A stretch of 64,000 bases of DNA from Codonopsis lanceolata (taxonomy: Eukaryota; Streptophyta; Magnoliopsida; Asterales; Campanulaceae): assembly GCA_013146195.2 (NCBI GenBank), contig CM028377.1, positions 160,158,302 to 160,222,301 of the forward strand. Direction: 5' to 3'. The notes below the pieces were generated by a model. That model worked only from the letters and a program-made list of their open reading frames with translations. It did no database searches and was not told the origin of the DNA. This document shows positions 20,640 to 32,614 of the stretch, one piece after another. Position 1 is the stretch's first letter. Each line of letters begins with the position of its first letter. Both the position numbers and the translations under genes were made by a program.

Positions 20640-21284
20640 TCTATATTATAATACAGCTTGGGAAACACACTCGCAATTGACTTAGGATAAAGAGCGGCTG
20701 AGATCAATTCATTTACCGATATCCTACGGTCCCAATTTCATCTAGATTTCACATGTGCGAAGGGCAGTTGTGAAACCCCTCTCCAACTCCCCCACTTCTC
20801 CCTGCCGATCTCCAACTCCCCCTTTCTTTCCCCTCCTTTCTCGCTTCACAACCATCTCTCTCTTCCCTAGCTCTCTCATGTCCCTTTACTTGATTCAACA
20901 TCCGGCAGAGCCCTTTCCCCCTTCCACGCACAAGCACTGATTTCCGAGGTACGATCTCTCTCTACATCAAAAATTGAATTGGGTTCCAGTTTCTTGAAAG
21001 CAAGGGCGCTTAAATGATTTTACGAAAACTGTAAAGGCGCTTAAATGATTTTTTCTGGCGAAAGCAAGAGCAGGTTGAATCTGGGTGAAGACAAGGAATT
21101 AGAGTCGCGAGAATGACAGGCGTGGCCACGGCGTGAACCGTTGATTCGGAGATGAAGGGGACATGTGAGAGACAGAGCATTAGATTGTAATATCTAGAGA
21201 GAGAAGGATTAAGATAGCTGATAGCATGAGATGCAAAAATCACCGATGAAAGGAGATAGAAGAGTCGGGAGTTTTTGAATAAAG

Positions 21285-21320
<36 letters not shown>

Positions 21321-22661
21321 AGTATTCAAGGAACATAAAGAGAAAGAGGATGTGGCGTATTCAAGGAGACGGAAATTGGTTGGGGAAAAGGGGGACGCAC
21401 CCACGTGATGTTTGGCATTTGCAGTTGTCTCTTCAAGTTCTTCAATAGCAGGGAAACTTACTTTTTTCTTCGTCTTTTTTAACTCATTGTGTTTTTGCCT
21501 TATTACGATATTAAATGTATCAAATTATTTAAGTATTTAGTGGTATTAACTAAGATTGAGTATTAAATAAGTATTAAGTTAAAATTTTAAATTATTTAGT
21601 GATATTTTTATTAGTATATTTAAAGGCTCAAGTTTATAATATTAAGAAAAAATATAAAAATAAGGGTAATTATAGTGTACTGTCTCACTAATCCCTTACC
21701 TATCTAAAATTTCAAAATACCCAGCAGTGCTGACACAGTTAAAAATCTACACTAAAAACTGTTGAGTTATTGTAGCAGTTTTGATGCCTCGAAGGTGGCA
21801 TCAAAACTGTTGAGTTATTGTAATAATTTTGGACGACTAAATTATATGCTCATGACTCTTAAGAAAAATAATTATTTTTTATGTTGTCTTATTTACAAAA
21901 TTAAGAAAAATACCAAAATTTTAAATTAAAAAATAGTCAATTTAAATCAATAGAAGTGATAATAATAATTTAAATTGTGTGTATAAAACATTCTTCCGAT
22001 TTTTAAAAATATCTAAAACACAATTTATTGAGTTTTTATTTAGGTGGTTTGGGTTTTAAAATGAGTATTAGCTTTTTTGGAAATTTTTTGGTTTAACTAA
22101 GAATATGTATAACCATTAATTGGGAATTCTTACAATTTTTTATGTTATTAAGACTACTCTAAAAGATAATCTGTTTTTATTTTATTTTTTAAAAAATAGA
22201 ATAAGTAATAATATGTATAATTACTAATTTGGAATTCTTCCGGTTTTTTACATTGTTAATAATATGTATAAAATATAAAATACAGTTTTCATTAAATACA
22301 TAGTCACTTTTTTATACCAACATAAAAAAAGATATTAATTATTTAGTGTCTATCTTTTACAGTAAATCTATAATATAAAACATGTTATGCGGTTAAAAAA
22401 AATTTTAAAAATTAATACCCTTGGTGTATGTGTTAAAAAAAGTTTGTAATTTTATTTCTATTAATAAAATTTAACACGGTATCACCTATGTTTTCTTAAA
22501 TAAAATTACAAATAAAAGTTTTAATTTTTTTCTCCACCGTTGAATGATCATAATGCTTTAATTGATTATCGAGAGGTATCGCCTCTGTTATTTTTGACAC
22601 ACTCCAATATTGACATCCTCCCCTACTCGCGCCGTGCCATAGGCACGGGCACAAAGACTAG
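20640..22661 (+). mobile_element. Helitron A (non-autonomous, 2022 bp), first of a tandem pair
   Basis: It begins TCTATATTATAATACAGC after an A and ends CTAG (22658-22661). A GC-rich hairpin, GCCGTGCC-ATA-GGCACGGGC, lies about 8 bp before the end. There are no target duplications, and insertion is between A and T of the host MITE. These are the Helitron hallmarks. The interior is CT-rich near the 5' end (20770-20930), has a (GA)n run at about 21289-21317 and is then AT-rich. No Rep/helicase ORF is present. Confidence 0.9.
21287..21318. repeat. (GA)n microsatellite
   Basis: An uninterrupted AG/GA dinucleotide run of about 30 bp inside Helitron A. It is the source of a spurious Leu-Ser-rich ORF on the minus strand. 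Confidence 0.9.
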
Positions 22662-23411
22662 TCTATATTATAATACAGCTTGGGAAATACGCTCGCAATT
22701 GACTTGAGATAAAGAGCGGCTGAGATCAATTCATTTACCGATATCCTACGGTCCCAATTTCGTCTAGATTTCACATGTGCGAAAGGTAGTTGTGCAACCC
22801 CTCTCCAACTCCCCCACTTCTCCCATCTCCAACTTCCCCTCTTTTCCCCTATTTTCTTTTTAATTTTTATTTTCTTTTATTTGTTTAATAATGAACAAAC
22901 TCTTTATAACCATGATTTGACTATTTAAAACACTTTTCATTAAACACATAGTCACTTTTTTATACCAACATAAAAAGAGATATTAATTGTATAGTGTCTA
23001 TCTTCCATAGTAAATCTATAATATAAAACAGGTTACGGGGTTAAAAAAAAGTTAAAAAATTAATACCCTTGGTGTATGTGTTAAAAAAAGTTTATATTTT
23101 AACAAAAGATTATTAATTGTATAAGGGCAAAGCTGGTTTCAAATTTGTAATTTTATTTCTATTAATAAAATTTAACAAGGTATCGCTTCTGTTTATAAAA
23201 TTACAAATAAAAGTTTTAATTTTTTTTCTCCACCGTTGAATGATCATAATATTTTAATTGATTATCGAGAGGTCTTCATTTTCAATTTGTTATTGTAGAC
23301 TTTTTTGAAACATGATTAAAACATATATTGATTTATTTAAATATTGACACCCTCCAGTACTAACATCCTCTCCTACTCGCGCCGTGCCATAGGCACGGGC
23401 ACAAAGACTAG
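22662..23411 (+). mobile_element. Helitron B (750 bp), head-to-tail with Helitron A
   Basis: It starts TCTATATTATAATACAGC directly after the CTAG of Helitron A and ends with the same hairpin and CTAG (23408-23411), followed by T. The first roughly 190 bp and last roughly 450 bp closely match Helitron A, while about 1.3 kb of A's middle is missing. One copy has an extra stretch near 23100-23150. No host base lies between the two elements. Confidence 0.9.
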
Positions 23412-23785
23412 TATTTATAATACAGTCAATTATTTTTTCTTAAACGGTATGTCGAATTAAAGTGGATAATATTTTGAAAACGGAGGGAGCTAAGTAGTAG
23501 TTTTTATTTTTGAAAACATGTTTTTGGCAAAAAAAAAAACTATATTTTGATTTAGTTGTCATCAAAAAAATCGTTTGACATGTTTTTACGCTCGAAATTG
23601 TTTTTTAGTACTCCATCCGTCGTACTCCCTCCTACCTCCTTAAATAATCGTCCTAGTTAATCTGTCGTATAGTTAAAAAAAAACAATTGAATTGATTATT
23701 TATATTGATTTAATGTGTAGTTTTTTATAAAGTCCTTGTGTATTTGATCCATAATTAAAGTAGAGTAAAAAAGTAAGGATACAAT

Positions 23786-23786
<1 letters not shown>

Positions 23787-23863
<77 letters not shown>
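23787..23863. repeat. (TA)n microsatellite at the Helitron D 5' edge
   Basis: About 75 bp of uninterrupted TA/AT dinucleotides, exactly at the MITE/Helitron junction. Confidence 0.95.
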
Positions 23864-23864
<1 letters not shown>

Positions 23865-25021
23865 CCTAAGGTAAGTCTAAAAATAGTAATTTTCCGCCAA
23901 AATTTGCATCCCTAAAATAGTAACCCATATTTATAACAAACATTTAATGAATCCTATAACTGAATAATACAAATTCAAACACTTATAATTTCTTGAAACT
24001 AGAGTCTAGGAACTAGAAACACTGGATTCATTGTTTTATTATCCAACACAACCTTTTATGCTTAGATCCGTTAGTTTTCTATTTTTTCCAAATAAACTTT
24101 AGAAAAATCATGCATTATTTTGCGTAAGAAATTTCACTGAAGTGAATCACAAATACTCACAATTAATTCTAACTGAATGACTAATCTGTATATATATATA
24201 TAAGAATTTATTTATGATTTTTTTGTCTACTTCACCATATTATAAGTTATTAAAACAAATACTTTCAATGAAATCACAAAAAACTCACAACTCATTATAA
24301 CTAAATGAAAATATGAATACTTTTGTCTATTTCATCGGATCAAAGTTCTTAAAAGAAATATTATGAACAAAATTACAAATACTCATTATTGATATTGAAT
24401 ACATGACTGACCAACAAAAATATATAGATTTGAAATTTTGTTGTCAACATCATATTCAAAATTTAAAAAACATCAAAAGTTCATCAAAATTAATACGAAT
24501 GCACATGATTAATTATAAATGACTGATATATCTAAAAAAATATATCGATTTGAAATAAATAAAATTTAACAAATACTTCAAATAACATGAACTATATAAT
24601 GGTAAATAACAAAACGAAATAAACAATATTGCAACATGATTTTTACTCTAACAAATAGGAAATGTTTCGGAAGTGCAAAGTTACTTCTCTCTTTTTTTTT
24701 AAAAAAATGAACCGGCCATTTAATCAGGAATGAATTGATTTGTCATTGTGTTCAAAAAATAGTCAGATTTACATCAAATTGTAGAGTGCCCAAGTATTCT
24801 CACTTGGAAAGCTATCTTGATGATCCCCCTTCATATAGTTCTATATTTTCGAGGATAGAGAATGGGGAGAGGGATAATGAGTAAAGGGAGTGAAGAAGAA
24901 AAGCTAAAATGAGAGTTGGTTTCATAAGTTGGGTTAATAGTTTGTTTTTTCTTCGGTGAGAGCGCGCAAGGTTGCTAGAATAGATATCATGACAATAGGT
25001 AGCGAGATCCAAGACAAGATT

Positions 25022-25052
<31 letters not shown>

Positions 25053-25924
25053 TAAAACGATGTCGTTGTAATATCCGTGAGTGGGGCGAAGTAAGAAAGC
25101 CAAGAGATTAAATTTATCTTTTTAATTTTTATTGAAATGCGCCATAAACAAGCTTAAATTAGTCTAAATAGAAATATTTGAGTCAATTTTCAATCGCTCA
25201 TCGTTAATTAAATTTGTTTAGAGTAAGTTTTGTCATTCAATTAATATGTGTCGGGTTATGAATACGTCAGACCCATTTATATTTTGTTTTTTAAAGGTTT
25301 GAAAAGAATAGGGTAAAAATTTGGTCGACCTCTTTTGACAGATATTCAACCGCTGTCCACTATACTTTTTTAATCAGAAAAAAAAAACATTTTATGTGAA
25401 AGGACGAGTATATCTTTAATGAATCAGACACTCTTACGATAAACATCAGTTCATACATTGCCAAGCATGATTCAAAATTGTGTAATTGTCATTCTCATTT
25501 CATAGCAGAGCATCGCGATTTTAAATTGATACCTCACGTTCAGGTCTATTTCCAATTCACAGCGATGCATTGTGATTCTAAATTGATGCATCGCGAATCC
25601 AAATCGACGTATCGTTACTGAAAATCGATACACTACGATACACATTTTTTTGTATTTTCATTTTAATTATTTATTTAATTTTCATAAATTGCAGTTATTC
25701 CAATTTATTTATTTTATTATTGTTAATCAATTGACACATATATTTCTTTATTTTCATAATAATTTTTAATCAAATGAATCAAATGATATTTTTCTATTCA
25801 TTGAAATAATCTCTTCTTTTAGTTATATTTTTTGTCTTCATTTTGTTTGATTATAATTTAACTGAGTATAATTTGATTGAAAAATATATATGTCCGTGCG
25901 TTTAATGCGCGGGTATAAAACTAA
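23788..25924 (+). mobile_element. Helitron D (non-autonomous, about 2.1 kb)
   Basis: The 3' end is a hairpin CCGTGCG-TTTAATG-CGCGG followed by GTATAAAACTAA and a T, i.e. a CTRR end. The 5' region, after a long (TA)n run, reads CCTAAGGTAAGTCTAAAAATAG then TTTTCCGCCAAAATTTGC, akin to the start of the Helitron at 51442. The expected TC start is not visible, apparently replaced by the microsatellite. The interior is AT-rich with short repeats of GATGCATCGCGATTCTAAAT type at 25510-25630. No helicase. Confidence 0.75.
25022..25053. repeat. (TA)n(CA)n microsatellite
   Basis: TATATATATA followed by about 12 CA repeats inside Helitron D. Confidence 0.95.
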
Positions 25925-26198
25925 TTATGTTCTAAAAAGGTAAGTTTCAAACTGGACAATTATTTTAGGACGGACAAAAAAAATGAGGACGATAATTTAG
26001 GGACGGATGGAGTAATTAATTTATGTTTAATTATAATCAATATGTTAATATCTTAAAATATTATGAAGATGATAAACATATATTTTTTAAATATAAATTC
26101 TTAAAATTAAATATCTAAATGAACTCTTAAAAAATTACAAATTAAAATATTTGACTCTTTTACCCCCGAACGAAAAATATCTTTGTCACATGGGCGAG

Positions 26199-26320
26199 CG
26201 TCAAACAGGTTTTGAAAACCGGAGCACGGGAAATGGAATCAGTTCACAGGAATTTAGAAGCGGCCGCCGACATGCCGCCACGTCAGAAAGTTAACAGTGC
26301 CGACCACTCCCTACACCCGC
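26199..26320 (+). promoter_or_regulatory. Conserved GC-rich block with TGACGTGG motif (unit 1)
   Basis: GTCAAACAGGTTTTGAAAAC, CCGGAGCACGGGAAAT, GCGGCCGCCGACATGCCGCC and ACGTCAGAAAGTTAACAG form a GC-rich island in AT-rich DNA. The block recurs at about 30792-30911, 36277-36390, 58945-59066 and 63755-63876. GCCACGTCAG is the reverse of TGACGTGGC, a bZIP-type (ACGT-core) site. A promoter role is inference. No transcript evidence and no downstream ORF is seen. Confidence 0.35.
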
Positions 26321-26415
26321 AAAAATTTAACATATTTTTTATTAAAAAATATAGTGTCTTCATTTCTAAATTATTATCATGTTTAATCTGATATATGGAA
26401 TAAGAAAAAAAAATA

Positions 26416-26604
26416 TTTCCTCTATTTTTAAAATATTGTTTACTTTAACTTGACACAACGTTTAAGAAAAAAATAAATAATTGTATTATAAATATTGGTG
26501 AAATGTGTGGTTTCTTTTAATATCCTTGAGTATATAATTATAATTAAAATAAGTAGAAAAAATATAGGTAAAGTGGTAACTTGATTATTTGAAAACGGAG
26601 GGAG
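26416..26604. mobile_element. Stowaway-like MITE nested in another MITE (unit 1)
   Basis: TA, then TTTCCTCTATTTTTAAAATA at the left and TTTGAAAACGGAGGGAG, TA at the right, 189 bp. The mirror copy in the right arm is 63469-63657, also 189 bp. It sits at the edge of a second Stowaway-type element whose right end (GGACGGAGGAAGTG) is near 26803. Confidence 0.75.
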
Positions 26605-27477
26605 TATTAACTTGATTATTGATTTTGATGTAATATGTGTTTTTGTTGAAAGCACATTTATATAGAACTCATAATTAAAAAAAGAAAAAAATAAAGATAA
26701 AATAATAAATATATTTTTATAAAGAGAACTTTATAAACAAGACATTTTTTTTGTAGAAGGATGTAATAAGAAAATATGATAATAATTTAAGGACGGAGGA
26801 AGTGTAGTACTTTTTGCTCACCACGAATTACCTATTTAATTTTTATGATAATAAAATATACACGTTAAATTTCTATTTGAAAAATAATTAGTTTATGTTT
26901 AAAAAATATTCAAACATGACATATATTTAAAAATTGATTGAGTATATTAGGAATTGTATTTATCCAGAATAAAATATTAATCGTGATTAAACTTGCAGTT
27001 CATTTGTAGTTTATTAATTTTTATTTTTAAAATATTATGTAATAAATTTTTTAAAAAAAATAAAGATTGGTAAAAAGGAAAATGTGAACCTAAGAAGAAA
27101 TAAAATGATATTTCTTCTTAAAATAGGAGTAATATTTTTAGTTCAATTTGATGAAAATACTAGCAAGTAACACTATTATCTTATAAATTATATTTTGTTA
27201 AATGAAACAATTTATTTGAACGGAAAATTATATAATTCTATCAAATCATATACTCCACTATCAAATGATTCAGAGCCAAGTGGACATAAATATTTTGCCA
27301 ATTTTTTGTATGCTCCCTGTCTCAAAATAATTGTAACGTTTAATTTTGTAGAAATATAAAGAAAAGATATATATCAACTAGATTTTATTTTTAACAAAAT
27401 AAACACAACTTTGTTGTTACTTTAGTAATAAAAACCAGAAAGTAATAGACAAATTTGAGTAAAACGATTTTATGGAT

Positions 27478-27597
27478 ATTTTTTTGTAAGACAGATCATT
27501 TTTATCCAATTTACCGTGTATTTGATGGATTAAGCTATGAAAGAGTGAAACTTCATTTTACGAATAAGTATCTGTAAGACGGTTTTACAAGAGATTT
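27478..27597. repeat. Small GTAAGAC fold-back element (unit 1)
   Basis: TTTGTAAGACAGATCATTTT at the left and CTGTAAGACGGTTTTACAAG at the right enclose about 120 bp. Related pieces occur at 32455-32575, 49927-50040 and 62490-62610. The words match the tips of the MULE family described here, so it may be a MULE-derived MITE. Exact ends are uncertain. Confidence 0.4.
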
Positions 27598-27848
27598 ATA
27601 ATTGAGATACACAAAATCAAACCTCTTGACTAATTTTCTCCTAATCTTATGCTATATATTAAATTACTATAAATGTATTTTCTTAACATACTTTATAATT
27701 ATTTTCCTCAAATATAATTGTAATCCTCTAGGATAGCAGTTACATTTTGTATAGACTGTATAAATATTTGCTGCAACAAAGTAATAATGGTCAGACGATA
27801 TGGGACATAAAAATAGTGATCGGGCTATAATGTTTTAAAAACAAAATA

Positions 27849-28079
27849 CTCCTCCATTCCAATAATATTCTTCTTTTTTTTATTGGTTAAAAAAATATGT
27901 ATTTTCAAACTTTTTTTTAGAAAGTTCTTTTACTATTTTACCCTTATTTTTTCCTACCTCAAATATGAGTCACATGAATATGAGATTTAAATAAAACTAA
28001 AAATTATACTAATATTTATAATAAAAACAATTACTTTTTCTTAATCTTTGTTTTCAATCAAACAAGATGATTATTTAAC
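27849..28079. mobile_element. Stowaway-like MITE, right end truncated (unit 1)
   Basis: TA then CTCCTCCATTCCAATAATAT at the left; the right end stops in GATTATTTAACG without the GGAGG tip. Homologous elements are complete at 33227-33472 and 61325-61564, so it predates the unit duplication. Confidence 0.7.
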
Positions 28080-28511
28080 GGCACATAAACGGCAAACCGA
28101 TGTCATGCAAGATTAACGTCAAGATTAGAAGCTTAATTAACTATTAATATTTCCATTTTAAGAAATGAGAAATGAGGGATTTGTTCTCCGAGTGACAATC
28201 TCATGTACAACATAATATACCCTTTCGTGTGCCACCAAACTAAATTAAACATGTGTCATGGCTATCAATGATTATATTGCTTGTGGTATATGAAAAAGTG
28301 TACTTTGTGATAGAGACGAATTTTAAGATTTCTAGACAAAAGTATGAGTAAGTCGGTCTTACTAATATTTTTTATAAATGAATTTTCTATACCCGATCGA
28401 CCATATACTGATTGATTAAATTATAAAAAAGTGAAAGTTCATTTTATGAAGTAAAATCCGTAAAATGATCTAACAGAAACCTACTCTTATTTTTTACCTT
28501 CTCCTTCTTTA

Positions 28512-28759
28512 GGGCCCGTTTGATTTAGCTTATTGATATGTGCTGATGACTTATTACTTATGACTGATAACTTATTACTTATGACTTATGACTGATAACT
28601 AATGACTGGTGATGTTTGATTTAGCTTTTTAAAAGTGCTTATCAGCTTTCATGAGTAAGTGTTTGGGTGTTTGATTAATAAGTTAAAATAGTGTTGAAAT
28701 AAATAATAATAATATTATTATTAGTAGTAGTATTAATATTAATAATATTATTATTAATA

Positions 28760-28798
<39 letters not shown>

Positions 28799-28969
28799 TT
28801 AAAGTGATTATTCATTAAAGTGCAATGTTCATCCGTGTTTTTGAACCGATAAGTCATCAGCATTCAGCACAACCTCTAATGCTTATGAATGAAATCAAAC
28901 ACACTTAAAATTACTTCTGATAAGTAATAAGTTATAAATACCATTCAATAAGTGATATCAAACGGCGCC
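28512..28969. mobile_element. PIF/Harbinger (Tourist-like) MITE with ATT-repeat core (458 bp)
   Basis: The ends GGGCCCGTTTGAT and ATATCAAACGGCGCC are flanked by TTA (28509-28511, 28970-28972), the Harbinger target duplication. Sister unit 2 has the empty site CTCCTTTAGTCCCACACC near 34175. Subterminal GATGACTTATTACTTATGAC words repeat. The core (about 28700-28796) is an (ATT)n run. Confidence 0.88.
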
Positions 28970-29907
28970 TTAGTCCAGCCAACTACTTCCTGTCACTCTC
29001 TTACTATTAATCTATAAAGCGAAATGAAAATCTAAAACAGAAAATTCAATCTAAAATATTTATCCCAAACACACCCGTGATAATTCTTATGGAACATGCT
29101 AAAGAAGAAAATTAGACTATACTTTAGGTTAATCTATTAATAGGGTAATTACAAATAACGCTCTTTTATTATGGGTTTGGAATTATCCCCCTCAATTATA
29201 AATTGAGACAAATACTCCCTTAACTATAGAATTTTCTTAAAATTTTACCTTTTTTGTTTAGGTATTGTCATTGAGTTGTGGAATGTTTTATCCGAAACTC
29301 ATAGATCATCTTTCTGTATTATTTTTACAATGATATTCAAAATAATGATAAACAATTATTTATAATGAAGGCTAACCACACCCCAAAATCTACTTTTACA
29401 CTTATTTCCTGTATAGCTTGTGTTGTATATTACAGAAAATAGAGCGAGAGTGGATTTTGTGTTGTACTTATCATCACCCTTTTTTTAAAACAAAGAGGGT
29501 TTTAGAGTAATAAGAGTTAAATAGTCAATTGAAATACTAAAAAAACATAATAGTATTTAAAAAATATCTGAAGATGATCACATGAGTTTCAAGTGAACAT
29601 TTTATGTTAACGAAAATGACAATGTCTAAACAGAAACTGCGATTAAAGAAAAATACAATAGTTAATCAAGGAGGCACATTTCTTAAATTAGTAGTTGAGG
29701 AGGGAAATTTAAGCTCAACTCATAGGAGTGGCATTATTTGTAATTTACGCATATTAGTATTCACAAAGTGACTTCTAACTGTCTTAATATATTTAAATTT
29801 TGGTGCCGTTTGTTTTTTTAAAAAATCAATTCCCTGGATAAATGAAAATTCAATTCTTTGTATAATAGTATATACTCCCTCTCTTTCAAAATATATGACG
29901 TTTTGAG

Positions 29908-30363
29908 TAGGCTTGTCAATAGATCGGATTTTGGTCCGAATCCGATCCAAAATTTCGGATATGGATTTGTATAATGGTCCAATAACCTGAATCCAAATCT
30001 GAATCCGATAATTTATTTATTAACGGATCGGATATGAATTTAGCTATATCCGATCCATTAAGGATCCGATTCGATCCGAAAATAACATATTTCTTATTAT
30101 ACATATACATAATATACACAATTATATATGCATGTTGTCTTTTGATCTTTCTCCCTTTCATATTCTAATTGTTTTTTATTCATATATTTATATTTCGGAT
30201 CGGATCGGATATTTGATCGGATATATTAACGGGTAACGGATTCGGAAATGGATTGACATACACTTGATCCATCGGATTATCGGATCGGATCGGTGATATA
30301 GGATTTTGGATCGGAATCAGATTTACTTATATCCGATACATATCCGATCCATCGATGCATCTA
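29908..30363. mobile_element. TAG...CTA hAT-like element, left-arm copy (456 bp)
   Basis: The ends TAGGCTTGTCAATAGATCGG and ATCCATCGATGCATCTA are flanked by GTTTTGAG at 29900-29907 and 30364-30371 (8 bp, perfect). Subterminal regions repeat ATCGGATCCGAT-type words. The mirror copy in the right arm (59499-59954) has the same length and duplication, while unit 2/3 sequence at about 35848 is empty (GATGTTTTGAGGC). Confidence 0.95.
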
Positions 30364-31749
30364 GTTTTGAGGCTTTAATACGCAAAATAAACATAGTGTA
30401 AAGACTAAACTATTATATCCAAACATTAATGAGGTGTTTTTCATATTCTTGTCCAAAAAGCCAGACAAGAGTTACTGAGTCAATAAATATGAATAAAATT
30501 AGAAAGAAATTTTTTTTTTGAAAATTACAAAATATCATCTATTTTGGAACCAAAAAACACTTGAAAACGTCATATTTTGTTTGTTGATGTAACATGTTCT
30601 ATTATCAAATTTTGAAAGTCAAAATTTTATAAAAAATGACACTTTTAGTAATTTATTAAAATTAAAATGATACTTTTATATATTAAGTTTTAAAAGTAAT
30701 TTTTAAGTAAAAAACATTATAAAATGAACTAGTAAACTGTTTTGCGGTGGAGGATATACTTGTGGACCTCGTCACATGGAATTAGAGGAAAGCGTCAAAC
30801 AGGTTTTGAAAACCGGAGCACAGGAAATCGAATCAGTTCACAGGAATTTATAAGCGGCCGCCGACAGCCACCACGTCAGAAAGTTAACAGTGCCGACCAC
30901 TCCCTACACCCGTAACTTTTCAGTCATAACATTTCTTTTTCTAACTTAGGCAAAATTTTAATATATTTTTTTATTTCATAATAAAAAATATAGTGTCTTC
31001 ATTTCTAAATTATTATCATGTTTAATCCCAGAGATGGATTAAGAAAAAAAATAATTATTCCCTCCGTTTTTAAAATATTATTCCATATTTACTTTAACAG
31101 TTTAACCTGACACATTGTTTAAGAAAAAAAAAAGTAATTGAGTGTATTATAAATATTGATGAAATGTATGATTTTTTTAAATATCTTTGATTATGTGATA
31201 ATAATTAAAATATGTAGAAAAAATATTTGTAAAGTGGTAAAAATATTTTCTTAAAAGTAAATTTTTTTAAAGTAGACAATTATTTAAAAACAGACGAAAA
31301 AGAAAAGGTGGACCATAATTTCAAAACGAATAGAGTATCAACTTGATTATTAATATTGATGTAATATGTGTTTTTGTTGAAAGCACATTTGTATAGAACT
31401 CATAATTAATGTAAGAAAAAAATAAAGATAAAATGGTAAAAATATTTTTTTAAAGAGAACTTTATAAACAAGACATTTTTTTATTGTAGAAAGATGCAAT
31501 ACGAAAATAAGATAATAATTTAAGGACGGAGGAAGTGTAATACTTTTTGCTTACCACGAATTACCTATTTAATTTTTATGATAATAAAAAATACACGTCA
31601 AATTTCTATTTGAAAAATAATTAGTTTAGGTTTGAAAAAAATTCAAACATGACATTTATTTAAAAATTGATTGAGTATATTAGATACAGTATTTACCTAG
31701 AATAAAATATTAATCGTGATTAAACTTGCAGTTCATTTGTAGTTTATAA

Positions 31750-32095
31750 ATTTTTATATCTTTAAAAATATTATGTAGTAAAAAGTTTTTAAAAAAATTA
31801 TGAGATTGGTAAAAAGGAAAATGTGAACCTACGAAGAAATAAAATAATAATAATAATAATAAATTTACATGTGTTACTATGATGGTAAAAAATTGAAGCT
31901 TTTAACATTTTAGTCAATTTTTTAAAAGAAAACTCATTTAGAGAAAGAGGGGGTGCCTTTTTATTACATTACTTATGAATATTCAAATTTAGTAATAATA
32001 TCTTTAAAAATATTATGTAATAAAAAATTTTAAAAAAATTATGAGATTATTAAAAAGGAAAATGTGAACCTAAGAAGAAATAAAAAGATATTGCT
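31750..32095. repeat. Internal tandem duplication of about 230 bp in unit 2
   Basis: ATATCTTTAAAAATATTATG, AAAAAGGAAAATGTGAACCT and the AAGAAATAAAA stretch each occur twice (about 31758 and 31989 onward). Unit 3 has the same arrangement, now split by the copia element. Confidence 0.75.
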
Positions 32096-32614
32096 TCTTA
32101 AAATAGGAGTAATATTTTTAGTTCAATTTATTGAAAATACAAGCAAGTAACACTATAATCTTATAAATTATATTTTGTTAAATGAAACAATTTATTTGAA
32201 CGGAAAATTATATAATTCTACCAAATCAGATAATAACTATCAAATGTTTCAGAGTCAAGCAGACGTAAATATTTTGCCAAATTTTTGTATGCTCCCAGTC
32301 TCAAAATAATTGTAACGTTTAATTTTGTAGAAATATAAAGAAAAAAAATATATGAACGAGATTTTAGTTTTAACAAAATTAACACAACTTTGTTGTTACT
32401 TTAATAATAAAACCAGAAAGTAATATATAAATTTGGGTAAGATGGTTATACATATATTTTTTGTAAGATAAATCATTTTTATTCGACCCATCGTGTATTG
32501 ATAGATTGAGTTGTAAAAAAGTGTATCTCCGTCTTACGAATAAGGACCGATAAGATAATTTTACAAGAGATTTACATAAAGTAATAATGGTTTGACGATC
32601 TGGGACATAAAAAT

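Larger units (their letters stand above)
20460..23489. mobile_element. Stowaway-like MITE split by two Helitrons
   Basis: The left half is 20460-20639 (CTTCCTCCGTTTTCAAATTA) and the right half 23412-23489 (ending AAAACGGAGGGAG), with TA at both outer flanks. Rejoined length is 258 bp, the same as the MITE at 33658-33915. Sister MITEs read straight through the split point (AATATTTATAATAC), so the insertion point is exact. Confidence 0.9.
23611..26012. mobile_element. Second Stowaway-like MITE split by a Helitron
   Basis: The left half is 23611-23787 (CTCCATCCGTCGTACTCCCT) and the right half 25925-26012 (ending GGGACGGATGGAG), with TA outside both. The split falls in AAGTGGTAAAAGTGATGTTC-type sequence that is continuous in the MITE at 35451-35678. 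Rejoined length is about 265 bp. Confidence 0.8.
26095..30790 (+). repeat. Segmental repeat unit 1 (palindrome outer left)
   Basis: It aligns as reverse complement to 59076-64000 at high identity throughout, including two short spurious ORFs that are identical in both arms. It begins with AT-rich sequence and the conserved GC-rich block (about 26195-26320) shared by all units. It contains Stowaway MITEs, a Harbinger MITE (28512-28969) and a TAG...CTA element (29908-30363). No coding region is recognised. The left limit cannot be fixed because the partner runs off the window. Confidence 0.85.

Noticed and set aside
20749..21336. Charged or Leu-Ser-rich frames in Helitron A
   Set aside because: They arise from CT-rich and (GA)n simple sequence; no domain or conserved start is seen.
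24812..25048. 78-aa minus-strand frame in Helitron D starting with Cys-Val repeats
   Set aside because: The start is a translated (CA)n run and the remainder matches nothing I recognise; a captured fragment is possible but unsupported.
26440..26655. 71-aa minus-strand frame repeated at 63418-63633
   Set aside because: It lies across two Stowaway-type MITEs; conservation is from the segmental duplication.
29720..30161. Two overlapping minus-strand frames of 76 and 81 aa identical to frames at 59701-60142
   Set aside because: Identity reflects the duplicated arms and the shared 456-bp TAG...CTA element; the frames run through MITE subterminal repeats and have no protein motif.
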